This document shows, piece after piece, positions 7,428 through 14,248 of a stretch of DNA of 19,151 bases. The notes beneath the pieces were generated by a model. That model did not search any database, was not told the origin of the DNA, and saw nothing but the letters and a program-made list of their open reading frames with translations. Each line of letters opens with the position of its first letter. The stretch's first letter is position 1. Origin of the DNA: Candidatus Zipacnadia bacterium (lineage in GTDB: Bacteria; Armatimonadota; Zipacnadia; Zipacnadales; Zipacnadaceae); the NCBI GenBank assembly GCA_029821515.1, contig JALGTD010000006.1, positions 1 to 19,151 of the forward strand, read 5' to 3'. The translations under genes and the position numbers were made by a program.

Positions 7428-9098
7428 TTACAGATATCCCAGGTTGCGCAGTCGGTCTCTGATTATATCCTCTTCGTCAATCGAATAGGCTGGACCTTGT
7501 TGGCGGTCGTCATCCGGGATTTCGGACGCAGCATTAATGTTGACTGGCAGTGGCTTGGTGAAACATTCATCCAGCGCCCTGCCGTCCATATACTCAGGCA
7601 CCGGCTGGCGCAGCAGCCTGAGCATAGTTGGAGCTATATCCTCAATGCGGGCCTGCGCGATTTGCGCGCCGCTGCGCACTCGTGGCCCATACACAATCAC
7701 GGTTCCCTCGGGCGCATGTCCGCCGGTTATGCCGGGTACCGGGATAGCTGGCTCTACCTCCAGGTGGCGACCTCCAAAGTCGGCAATCAAAGGCCCCTCC
7801 AAGGTGATCTTCTGATTCCACCAGACTCCTATGTCGGGTATGACATCCAGATGTGGGCCTGAGTAGAGCTCCTCGCGGCGGAAGACGCGACTGGCAGCCG
7901 GCTGGCCGGTGGCTGCATCTGTGGCCGAGGATATTAGCTCGATCAGTTGCGCCCGAACTTCCTCATATTGGTCACCGGGCGCGACTATTCCCTGTGGCTG
8001 GCGCCCGCGCAGATTCACCCACGGAGCAGTCTCCCAGTAGTAAGAGTAAGCCTGCGTCTGCGCCCAGTTGATATTCTCAGTTAAGCGCCGGGAAAAGAAC
8101 GATTCTACCGCTCTTCGCCCCAATGAGCTATTATACAGCCGTATCTTTACAGCCTTGGGCAGCAGTTGGTGCAACTGCTCAGCCAGCTTCCGACCCAGCG
8201 CAGTGACCGCAGTCCCCAGCTTAGGCCGCTTATCCACGGTCAGCCCGGCCGCTCGCAGCAGGTTCGGCATATAGGTGCGCCCGCGATTATAGACAGCGGC
8301 GCCGTGGTCGGAAGCGATAATGATGACAGTATCGTCACCGGCCAGCTCTCGCCACTGACCGATGATCTCATCAATAGCCTGATATATGCACAGAACCGGA
8401 TTGCCCCACTGCTCTACCAGTTTCGGATCGTACTGCGGATGGCTGGGATCACACAAGTGCCAGAAATAGTGCTGTACGGCGTCGGTCTCCACGAAAGCAA
8501 TAGCGAACAGGTCCCAGCTCTGTCCCTCGTACAGGTGCTTCCCGATCTCTGACTTTTTATGTAGGCTGGCCAAGGCTGTCTCAAGAGCCCGGTCGTAGCG
8601 GTTGCGCAGGGCGTGATGCTTGATCTCGGCGTGAAACGGATACCTGCCAAAGCGCTGGCGTAGTTCACCAGCCAACTCCGGCGGCCACGTCGCACCATTA
8701 TGCCCCAGCGACGGGCACAGCCAGCCGGCGACTCCCAAGCCGCTAAGTTCTTCCATCGGATAAGTGCACGGAATATTCAGGCAGGCCACCTGACTGCCTG
8801 CGGCGCTGAGCAGGGGAAATATGGTGGGCACCTTGATATCGGCTGAGGTTATCCGCCGCACTTGATAAGTGCCCGGCACCGGCTGCAGGAAGCTGAATAT
8901 GCCGTGTTTACCTGGATTGACGCCGGTTATCAGGCTGGGCCAGGCCTGGGGGCTGGAAAATTCGGGGGTGGAGCGCAGTGGCCCGCTGCTGCCTGCGGCC
9001 AGCATCTCCCGTAGATAGGGCAGGTGGCCGTCGTCAGCCCACTGGCGAACAAGTTCCAGGCTAAATCCGTCAATACCGATTAGCAGTATCCGCGGCAT
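7428..9098 (-). CDS. AlkP-superfamily phosphodiesterase/nucleotide pyrophosphatase-like protein (COG3379 type)
   Basis: A 556-residue predicted two-metal hydrolase of the alkaline phosphatase superfamily. Expected metal ligands are visible: D10 in LLIGIDG, D206 and H210 in ETDAVQHYFW, D264 and H265 in ASDHGA, and H461 in GGHAPEG. The nucleophile is probably S48 or S49 in EFSSPQAWPSLITG, followed by NPGKHGIFSF, typical of COG3379. The C-terminus ends EEDIIRDRLRNLGYL, a tail frequent in this family. No signal peptide is evident, so it is likely cytoplasmic. An in-frame extension to 9230 exists, but it would read through the promoter at 9153-9181; ATG 9096-9098 with AGGGG just upstream is the better start. 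Members are annotated as phosphodiesterases or phosphomutases, and the substrate here is unknown. It is first in the operon with hflX. Confidence 0.85.
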   Translation of the reverse strand: MPRILLIGIDGFSLELVRQWADDGHLPYLREMLAAGSSGPLRSTPEFSSPQAWPSLITGVNPGKHGIFSFLQPVPGTYQVRRITSADIKVPTIFPLLSAAGSQVACLNIPCTYPMEELSGLGVAGWLCPSLGHNGATWPPELAGELRQRFGRYPFHAEIKHHALRNRYDRALETALASLHKKSEIGKHLYEGQSWDLFAIAFVETDAVQHYFWHLCDPSHPQYDPKLVEQWGNPVLCIYQAIDEIIGQWRELAGDDTVIIIASDHGAAVYNRGRTYMPNLLRAAGLTVDKRPKLGTAVTALGRKLAEQLHQLLPKAVKIRLYNSSLGRRAVESFFSRRLTENINWAQTQAYSYYWETAPWVNLRGRQPQGIVAPGDQYEEVRAQLIELISSATDAATGQPAASRVFRREELYSGPHLDVIPDIGVWWNQKITLEGPLIADFGGRHLEVEPAIPVPGITGGHAPEGTVIVYGPRVRSGAQIAQARIEDIAPTMLRLLRQPVPEYMDGRALDECFTKPLPVNINAASEIPDDDRQQGPAYSIDEEDIIRDRLRNLGYL

Positions 9099-9112
9099 AA
9101 CGCCCCTGTGCA

Positions 9113-9127
9113 GCCCACGTAGTGGGC
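9113..9127 (-). promoter_or_regulatory. small hairpin in the 5' leader of the AlkP-hflX transcript
   Basis: GCCCAC-gta-GTGGGC is a perfect 6-bp stem with a 3-nt loop, lying between the predicted transcription start (about 9146) and the AlkP ATG at 9098. It ends about 10 nt ahead of the AGGGG ribosome site, so it could influence initiation. Function is inferred only from position. Confidence 0.4.
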
Positions 9128-9152
9128 AGAAGTAATTATTATTGCTACAATA

Positions 9153-9181
9153 ATCATACCCTGGACGGATATTGCTGTAAA
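9153..9181 (-). promoter_or_regulatory. sigma70-type promoter for the AlkP-hflX operon
   Basis: On the minus strand, TTTACA (-35, at 9176-9181) and TATGAT (-10, at 9153-9158) are separated by 17 nt, each matching five of six consensus bases. Transcription would start near 9146, leaving a leader of about 48 nt to the ATG at 9098. This supports the shorter start of the AlkP gene. Confidence 0.75.
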
Positions 9182-9230
9182 GCGTAGCAGCCCGGCTCAG
9201 CGGCTGATAGCAGTTCTCCGCGCTAGCCAC

Positions 9231-9259
9231 TTGACTTGAGCGGTGATATTGCCTATAAT
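9231..9259 (+). promoter_or_regulatory. strong sigma70-type promoter for rplU-rpmA-obgE
   Basis: TTGACT (9231-9236) and a perfect TATAAT (9254-9259) are spaced by exactly 17 nt, eleven of twelve consensus bases. The start would fall near 9266, giving a leader of about 64 nt before rplU. Strength fits a ribosomal-protein operon. Its -35 is 49 bp from the -35 of the divergent AlkP-hflX promoter. Confidence 0.85.
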
Positions 9260-9266
9260 GTAGCTG

Positions 9267-9291
9267 TGCAGTCGGGAGATGCCCGGCTGCA
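9267..9291 (+). promoter_or_regulatory. hairpin at the start of the rplU leader
   Basis: TGCAGTCGGG (9267-9276) pairs with CCCGGCTGCA (9282-9291) around a 5-nt loop, AGATG: ten pairs, including one G-U. It begins almost exactly at the predicted transcription start. It is not followed by a clear T-run (GTTGTGTCTTTG), so it looks more like a leader or stability structure than a terminator. Some bacteria have L21 leader elements; a match to those was not tested. Confidence 0.5.
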
Positions 9292-9329
9292 GTTGTGTCT
9301 TTGTTGGCTTAATGATAGGGGAAACGACG

Positions 9330-9641
9330 ATGTACGCAATATTCCAAAATGGCGGCCACCAGCATAAGGCTGTGCCGCAAGAAGTCGTCATATTGCAAAA
9401 ACTGGACGCGGAAGTTGGCGAGCAGGTCAGCTTCGACGAAGTCCTGATGGTGCACAGCAATGGTGATGTCCAGGTGGGTACTCCCCACGTGGCGGGCGCT
9501 CAGGTGACCGGCACGGTCGTCCAGCAGGGCCGCGGGCGGAAGATTCGCGTCTTTAAGTATAAGCCGAAAAGGAATTACAAGCGCCAGTACGGTCATCGGC
9601 AGTCGTTTACGGCAGTACGTATTGATGAGATCAAAGCGTAG
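9330..9641 (+). CDS. rplU: 50S ribosomal protein L21
   Basis: L21 is a 23S rRNA-binding protein of the large subunit, here 103 residues, the usual length. It starts MYAIFQNGGHQHKAVPQE, a recognisable variant of the common YAII.TGGKQY.V start, and ends with the family signature IRVFKYKPKRNYKRQYGHRQ and FTAVRIDEIKA. The in-frame extension to 9279 is rejected because family members begin at MYAI and an AGGGGA site sits just upstream of ATG 9330. It is the first gene of the rplU-rpmA-obgE cluster, 34 bp before rpmA, behind the promoter at 9231-9259. Confidence 0.97.
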   Translation: MYAIFQNGGHQHKAVPQEVVILQKLDAEVGEQVSFDEVLMVHSNGDVQVGTPHVAGAQVTGTVVQQGRGRKIRVFKYKPKRNYKRQYGHRQSFTAVRIDEIKA

Positions 9642-9675
9642 GGGACTGCGCTTGATAGCTTTGAGGTGATTGAAT

Positions 9676-9942
9676 ATGGCACACAAAAAAGGAATGGGCA
9701 GTTCGCGAAACGGTCGTGACAGCGCCGGCAAGCGGCTGGGTGTCAAGCGCTATGGTGGGCAAACCGTCAAGGTGGGCAGTATCCTGATCCGCCAGCGCGG
9801 TACCAGGTTTCATCCCGGTATGAACGTAGGCCGGGGCAGCGATGATACCCTGTTCGCCAAGGCCCCCGGCGAGGTTCAGTTCGAGAAGCATGGGGGCGGG
9901 CGCACCTACGTGAACGTCATCCCTGAAGCCGCTGAGGCGTAA
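9676..9942 (+). CDS. rpmA: 50S ribosomal protein L27
   Basis: L27 is a large-subunit protein whose N-terminal tail reaches the peptidyl-transferase centre. The 88-residue product begins MAHKKGMGSSRNGRDSAGKR and contains GVKRYGGQTVKVGSILIRQR, FHPGMNVGRGSDDTLFA and FEKHGGGRTYVNV, all family hallmarks. It lacks the cleaved N-terminal extension found in many Firmicutes. An ideal GAGGTGA (9663-9669) lies 6 nt before ATG 9676; a TTG two codons upstream is less likely. It sits between rplU and obgE as in most bacteria. Confidence 0.97.
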   Translation: MAHKKGMGSSRNGRDSAGKRLGVKRYGGQTVKVGSILIRQRGTRFHPGMNVGRGSDDTLFAKAPGEVQFEKHGGGRTYVNVIPEAAEA

Positions 9943-9970
9943 TACGAGACCTATGCCCGGAAAGTGATAG

Positions 9971-9998
9971 ATTGCCGGCACCGGGGTGTGCCGGCGAT
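9971..9998 (+). terminator. GC-rich hairpin between rpmA and obgE
   Basis: GCCGGCAC (9974-9981) and GTGCCGGC (9988-9995) form a perfect 8-bp stem around CGGGGT. It extends to 11 pairs (one G-U) with ATT (9971-9973) and GAT (9996-9998). The downstream bases TCTGTTTATGG are only weakly T-rich. It may partially terminate or process the transcript so that L21/L27 are made in excess over ObgE. The stem is clear, the role is inferred. Confidence 0.6.
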
Positions 9999-10042
9999 TC
10001 TGTTTATGGACTTAGTTGTAAACTGTCGAGCGGGGGCCGGCG

Positions 10043-11320
10043 ATGTTCGTGGACGAGGCACAAATCGAGGTACGAGCTGGTGACGGCGGCGATGGCGCGG
10101 TGCATTTCCGACGGGAGAAGTTCGTTCCCCGAGGTGGGCCGGATGGTGGCAACGGTGGCGATGGGGGAGATGTCATCCTGGTAGCCGACCCGAGCCTGCA
10201 TACGCTACTCGACTTTGAGTATGAGTCAGTGTTTTCCGCTGAGTCAGGCGTGGACGGTGCCGGCAAGCACTGCGATGGCAAGAACGGCGCCGACTGCATT
10301 GTTCGAGTGCCGCCAGGCACTATGGTCTACGAGCAGGCCAGTGGTCAGCAGGTTGCCGACCTGGTAGTTCCCGGAGACCGGCTGATCGCTGCCCGTGGCG
10401 GCGAAGGAGGTCGGGGCAATACCGCATTTGCTACGGCCACCCACCGAACTCCCCGCTTCGCCGAGCAGGGCCTGCTCGGCGAAAGTCGCGGGCTGCGCCT
10501 GGAGCTGCGCATTATCGCCGATGTCGGCGTGATCGGCTTCCCCAACGCGGGCAAGTCCACGCTCATCTCTCATCTCTCGGCGGCCCGGCCCAAGATCGCC
10601 AGCTATCCCTTTACCACTCTTCAACCCCAGTTGGGTGTGGTGCGGGTGAGTGACGAACGTCAGTTCGTTATTGCAGATATGCCCGGGCTGATCGAGGGCG
10701 CTCACACCGGCAGGGGCCTGGGCGACCGGTTCCTGCGCCATATTCGCCGCACCCGGCTGCTGCTTCATACGCTGGATGTAGCGGCGGTTGACCAGCGCGA
10801 TCCCCTGGAAGATTATGAGAACTTGAATGGCGAGCTGGCGGCCTACGACGAGCACGTCGCCGCTTTGCCGCAACTGGTCGCGCTGAACAAACTTGATCTG
10901 CCCGACAGCGAGGTTTTCCTGCCGATATGCCAGCAGTATTTTGCCGAGCGGCAGATACCGGCATATCCCATCTCGGCGGTCACCGGCACAGGGTTGACCC
11001 AGCTCGTACACGCATTGGTCGCGAAGCTGGAGGAGATGGGACCGCGCCAGACGGACCAGCGCGAGCCCGAGACTCACCAGATGCCGCAAGCTGAGGAGCG
11101 ACCGCTGCAGATCTTCCGTGCTGCTGACGACGTCTTCCTGGTGCGAGGCAGCGAGGTTGAGCGAGTGGTCCAGCGCACCGATCTGAGCAACGAAGATGCC
11201 CTGCTGCGTATGCACGGACAACTGCAGGAGATAGGTGTCATTGCTGCCCTCAGTCGGGCTGATGCTCAGGTGGGTGATACCGTCTTTATTGACGACGTCG
11301 AGCTGGAATACCAACCATGA
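10043..11320 (+). CDS. obgE: GTPase ObgE/CgtA
   Basis: An essential Obg-family GTPase involved in 50S maturation and stress control, 425 residues, cytoplasmic and ribosome-associated. The glycine-rich Obg fold fills residues 1-158 (AGDGGDGAVHFRREKF, GGPDGGNGGDGGDV, ARGGEGGRGN). The G domain carries G1 GFPNAGKST (165-173), G2 T191, G3 DMPGLIEGA (212-220), G4 NKLD (282-285) and G5 SAVTG (311-315). A C-terminal OCT domain (about 356-424; FLVRGSEVERVV through GDTVFIDDVELEY) is present, a domain not found in all lineages. The start ATG 10043 gives the canonical MFVDEAQIEV N-terminus, with a G-rich ribosome site before it. It is 100 bp after rpmA, behind the hairpin at 9971-9998. Confidence 0.97.
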   Translation: MFVDEAQIEVRAGDGGDGAVHFRREKFVPRGGPDGGNGGDGGDVILVADPSLHTLLDFEYESVFSAESGVDGAGKHCDGKNGADCIVRVPPGTMVYEQASGQQVADLVVPGDRLIAARGGEGGRGNTAFATATHRTPRFAEQGLLGESRGLRLELRIIADVGVIGFPNAGKSTLISHLSAARPKIASYPFTTLQPQLGVVRVSDERQFVIADMPGLIEGAHTGRGLGDRFLRHIRRTRLLLHTLDVAAVDQRDPLEDYENLNGELAAYDEHVAALPQLVALNKLDLPDSEVFLPICQQYFAERQIPAYPISAVTGTGLTQLVHALVAKLEEMGPRQTDQREPETHQMPQAEERPLQIFRAADDVFLVRGSEVERVVQRTDLSNEDALLRMHGQLQEIGVIAALSRADAQVGDTVFIDDVELEYQP

Positions 11321-11321
11321 T

Positions 11322-11376
11322 ACGGCAGGACAACGGCAGCAGAACAGCAGGACAACGGCACTGCAACGGCAGGACA
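11322..11376 (+). repeat. five tandem 11-bp near-repeats (consensus ACGGCAGGACA)
   Basis: Immediately after the obgE stop come five consecutive 11-base units: ACGGCAGGACA, ACGGCAGCAGA, ACAGCAGGACA, ACGGCACTGCA and ACGGCAGGACA. The first and last are identical, and the three inner units differ at one to three positions. They are in the spacer before the phosphorylase gene, 54 bp ahead of its ribosome site. The period is close to one DNA helical turn. Function unknown. Confidence 0.85.
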
Positions 11377-11446
11377 GTGTGCTGAAGGGAAGCCTGCCCG
11401 CGAAGACGAACTATCCTCTGTCGGACGCCCGGAGGTGAGGCTCGCA

Positions 11447-12208
11447 ATGCCCATCGGCATTATCGGCGGCACGGGATTCTCAGAGGCACCTGAATTTGAT
11501 CTGCACCGAGAAGAAGTGACCACAGCTTTCGGCGCGGTTACGGTTCTTAGGGGCAGCTTCGCTGATAAGGAAGTCATGTTTGTGCCCCGTCATGGAGCAG
11601 CGGGCCGGCTGGCTCCCCATCAGATTGCCTACCAGGCCAATATCGCCGCATTGCAGAGCCTTGGCTGCACTCACATCCTTGCCACTAATGCAGTCGGCGG
11701 CATTCGCAAGGACATTGAGCCGGGGCATCTGGTCGTGCCCGACCAGTTCCTGGATTTCACCCGGCAGCGCCCGCTCACTCTGGCCGAAGGCAGCAGTGAA
11801 GAGATACCTCACGTTGACGTCACCAACCCCTACTGTAGCTACCTGCGCCGATTGATCGCCGAACAGGCCGGGGAAGCGGGCCTGGTAGTTCACCAGGACG
11901 TTGTCTATGTCTGCACCGAGGGGCCACGGTTTGAGACGCCGGCGGAGATTCAGATGTTTGCCCAACTGGGCGGCGATGTTGTGGGAATGACCGGAGTACC
12001 TGAAGTGGTGCTGGCCCGCGAGGCCGAGATATGCTACGCCAGTATGGGAGTGGTGACCAATTACGCCGCCGGTATCACTGGCGAGACACTATCGGCGGAC
12101 GAGGTCCACGAACTGATGGATCAACTTCGCCCTGACCTACTTGCGCTGCTGACCGAGGCAATAGCCCGGTTGGACCCCGACGCAGATTGCCTGTGTCCCT
12201 TTAAGTAG
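11447..12208 (+). CDS. MTA/purine nucleoside phosphorylase family protein, probable 6-oxopurine specificity
   Basis: A 253-residue trimeric-type nucleoside phosphorylase of the MTAP/PNP family, which cleaves purine nucleosides with phosphate in purine or methylthio salvage. Family motifs: GIIGGTGF at the N-terminus, VPRHG (phosphate site), TNAVGGI, PGHLVVPDQFLDFT, TEGPRFET and MTGVPEVVLARE. In 6-aminopurine-specific MTAP the base is read by two Asp in a TDYDCW motif. Here the aligned motif is TNYAAG, with N205 and A207, as in methylthioinosine phosphorylase and PNP-like enzymes, so inosine-type substrates are more likely than MTA. I chose ATG 11447: GGAGGTG (11431-11437) lies 9 nt ahead, while the earlier in-frame GTG at 11435 overlaps that site. 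It overlaps the convergent CBM9-like gene by 8 bp. Confidence 0.9.
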   Translation: MPIGIIGGTGFSEAPEFDLHREEVTTAFGAVTVLRGSFADKEVMFVPRHGAAGRLAPHQIAYQANIAALQSLGCTHILATNAVGGIRKDIEPGHLVVPDQFLDFTRQRPLTLAEGSSEEIPHVDVTNPYCSYLRRLIAEQAGEAGLVVHQDVVYVCTEGPRFETPAEIQMFAQLGGDVVGMTGVPEVVLAREAEICYASMGVVTNYAAGITGETLSADEVHELMDQLRPDLLALLTEAIARLDPDADCLCPFK

Positions 12209-13460
12209 TCCCTGGGTTGGAGATTTCCCTCATCAGTGCCTCGGTCTGCCCAGTGATGAGTTGGACCTCCAGCAGCAGATGTTCCAGTTCAGCGCGGTTC
12301 ATCTGCTCGCGCTTCTGGTAGCGGTCATTGAGCGAGCGCCACGCCATCAGCATCTCTTCCAGCATCGCTTGAGTGTGCTGTTTCTGGCTGCCCTCAGCCA
12401 TCTTCGCCCACTTAACCAGGGCATCACCCAGCTTCTGTTCCGTCTTGGCCAGGGCTGCGGACACCGGTGGGACTTCTACTGGATACGGCCCCGACCGCCA
12501 GCGCACAATCCCCTCGTGGTCAGTCAGCGAGAAGGTGACGGTACTGAAGCCGTCCTGCTTTATCAGATAGGGAACCGATGCTTGCTGAGTAGTCGCGGCC
12601 AGTGTCTGCTTTACCGAGTTGAAGAAGTGACCTCGCTTGTCTCGGCCCATGACTCGTACATTGAGCTTTATGGTCTGTGGTGATTCACGCTCCCCTGCCG
12701 CCAGCAGTTTGTACAGTGGCCGAACCGAGATGAAGGCATTGTTCTGGCCCAGCCACATCGCCCCCAGGTCGTCTATTGTGACGCGACAGGGGCGGCCCCC
12801 GAAGATCAGGGTGCCGAAATTCTCGGGTTCGTAGAAACTCTTATTATGATATCCCCAACTGCTGAGCACATCGGCCCGCGCTGCATTGCGTGCTACCTCC
12901 ATAATCCACTCATCGCCCGGCTGAGGCGCAATCTGATTGGCAAACGGCAACTGTATCTCGACGCTCCAGCCGTCATCGTGGATTGTTGCCGCTGCCTCCC
13001 ATTGAAAGTCCTCCGTCACTACTCGGTCGTAGGAGTCGTATTTGGTGCCCAGGGAGTTGACTGCCAGGTGCGCATAGTCCTGGCGCTTCCCGGCGGTGTC
13101 CACAAATAGCTCCAGACAGTCATCGCGCCATACCTCGCCGTCCCGCTGGGTTACCTCGCGGCGAAGCTGCTGCGGGTTGGAGTCGAAAAGCCTGACTCCC
13201 ACGTACAGGGCCTGCTCGGTGTAGCCCACGTAGACAGTCGTGGGCAGTTGAACGTGGCTCTTCCCGCCCAGAGTGACAAACTCACTGAGCACAGCTGCCT
13301 GGCCCCACTCCTGCCTGCCCACGATACCGTCAATCTCCGGGGCCTTATCCAGCAGAGCAACTGAGACGACCGGTGGAGTGTAGAATTCGGCGGCTTGAGC
13401 ACAAATGCAAGCTACGGCCAGCAACACGGCCATCATTGCGGCTTTTTTGCTACTCATCAT
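12201..13460 (-). CDS. secreted CBM9-like domain protein
   Basis: A 419-residue exported protein. Residues 1-24 form a signal peptide (SSKKAAMMAVLLAVACIC, then AQA-A). Residues about 30-235 look like a family 9 carbohydrate-binding/DOMON-like fold: PEIDGIVGRQEWGQA, TTVYVGYTEQALYVGVRLFD, WRDDCLELFVD and WSVEIQLPFA are typical of the sugar- or haem-binding sandwich. The C-terminal third (about 300-415) is predicted helical or coiled coil, rich in Glu, Lys and Gln (EQKLGDALVKWAKMAEG, LEHLLLEVQL). Two consecutive ATGs at 13460 and 13457 follow GGGAGGG; either may be used. A longer frame to 13520 lacks the signal-peptide position. It is the last gene of the minus-strand cassette, 63 bp after the nitroreductase. 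It overlaps the convergent phosphorylase gene by 8 bp. Ligand unknown. Confidence 0.78.
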   Translation of the reverse strand: MMSSKKAAMMAVLLAVACICAQAAEFYTPPVVSVALLDKAPEIDGIVGRQEWGQAAVLSEFVTLGGKSHVQLPTTVYVGYTEQALYVGVRLFDSNPQQLRREVTQRDGEVWRDDCLELFVDTAGKRQDYAHLAVNSLGTKYDSYDRVVTEDFQWEAAATIHDDGWSVEIQLPFANQIAPQPGDEWIMEVARNAARADVLSSWGYHNKSFYEPENFGTLIFGGRPCRVTIDDLGAMWLGQNNAFISVRPLYKLLAAGERESPQTIKLNVRVMGRDKRGHFFNSVKQTLAATTQQASVPYLIKQDGFSTVTFSLTDHEGIVRWRSGPYPVEVPPVSAALAKTEQKLGDALVKWAKMAEGSQKQHTQAMLEEMLMAWRSLNDRYQKREQMNRAELEHLLLEVQLITGQTEALMREISNPGTT

Positions 13461-13523
13461 TATACCCTCCCCAGTGGTTACACGCGCTGGTGACAGGTTC
13501 GTCGTGGCGCGCCCCCTCACCTC

Positions 13524-14204
13524 CTAAGAGGGATGCCCCACTGAAATTACCAGCAGCGGGGCATGGTCGGCCGGCAAGTCCAGTATCTCGGTGACCTGCC
13601 CGTCACCGAAGGCCCCGACCATCACCGAACCCAGCTTCAGACTCACCGCCTGCAGGCACAGGTTCTCACCGGCTGCTCCCACTTCCATGTGCACGTACCG
13701 GTCTGCCCTCGCCCCATACTTGGCGCGAGTGCGTGCATAGACTGCAGTGATGACGAAATCGGCCGCTGCCTGTTGAACGACCCCTTGGCCAACACACGCC
13801 GCGGCCAGCGCTGGCCGTTGGTCGCCAGTCAGATGCAACCGCATCTGATGTCCCTGCGGCTGGTAGTGATATACACCCTCCGCAGTGACCACATACAACT
13901 CCAGCGGATAGAGTGCGCCGGCTGAGGGCGCTGCCCGAAACCCGTGCTGCGGGGAGGTTATACCCTGCGCTGCCCACAGCAACTGCCCAATCTCGCTTTG
14001 AGTAAGCGGCTGGTCAGTGAATGACCGGATGGAGCGGCGCTGGGCGAGGACCTGCTCAATACTTACGGTCCCGGTCGTCTGCGGCTGCGGCAATTGCGTT
14101 ACTGCAGCTTCCTGACCACCGGGATCGACGTCTGCCAGGCAGTATATTGCCAGTAGGCCCGCTATGAGCACGACGATAACGACAGCGACACCAATGCTGT
14201 GCAT
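13524..14204 (-). CDS. SagB/ThcOx-type nitroreductase with N-terminal membrane anchor
   Basis: A 226-residue FMN-dependent nitroreductase-fold protein. One hydrophobic segment (residues 5-22, IGVAVVIVVLIAGLLAIY) anchors or exports it. The enzymatic domain starts near 47 with LAQRRSIRSFTDQPLTQ (FMN phosphate-binding Arg pair) and has PSAGALYPLELYVV (93-106), the hallmark of the SagB/thiazole-oxidase branch, then VGAAGENLCLQAVSLKLGSVMVGAF. In peptide-natural-product clusters such proteins oxidise azolines, but no cyclodehydratase or precursor peptide is visible here, and the membrane segment argues for another extracytoplasmic or membrane-side redox role. Start ATG 14204 has GGAGGTG 7 nt upstream. 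It is 44 bp downstream of the UroD-family gene, same strand, likely same operon. Confidence 0.85.
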   Translation of the reverse strand: MHSIGVAVVIVVLIAGLLAIYCLADVDPGGQEAAVTQLPQPQTTGTVSIEQVLAQRRSIRSFTDQPLTQSEIGQLLWAAQGITSPQHGFRAAPSAGALYPLELYVVTAEGVYHYQPQGHQMRLHLTGDQRPALAAACVGQGVVQQAAADFVITAVYARTRAKYGARADRYVHMEVGAAGENLCLQAVSLKLGSVMVGAFGDGQVTEILDLPADHAPLLVISVGHPS

Positions 14205-14248
14205 GAACTACCACCTCCGTACAGATTTGTCTCGTGTAACTATGTTCA

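Noticed and set aside
9099..9230. N-terminal extension of the AlkP-family protein by 44 codons
   Set aside because: It reads through a near-consensus promoter for the same gene, and family proteins start just before the IDG metal motif.
10244..11314. 356-codon minus-strand frame opposite obgE
   Set aside because: Fully antisense to a clear obgE gene, with no ribosome site and no family motif.
13524..14204. Thiazole/oxazole peptide (SagB) biosynthetic cluster
   Set aside because: No precursor peptide, cyclodehydratase or transporter genes are beside it, and the protein has a membrane anchor.
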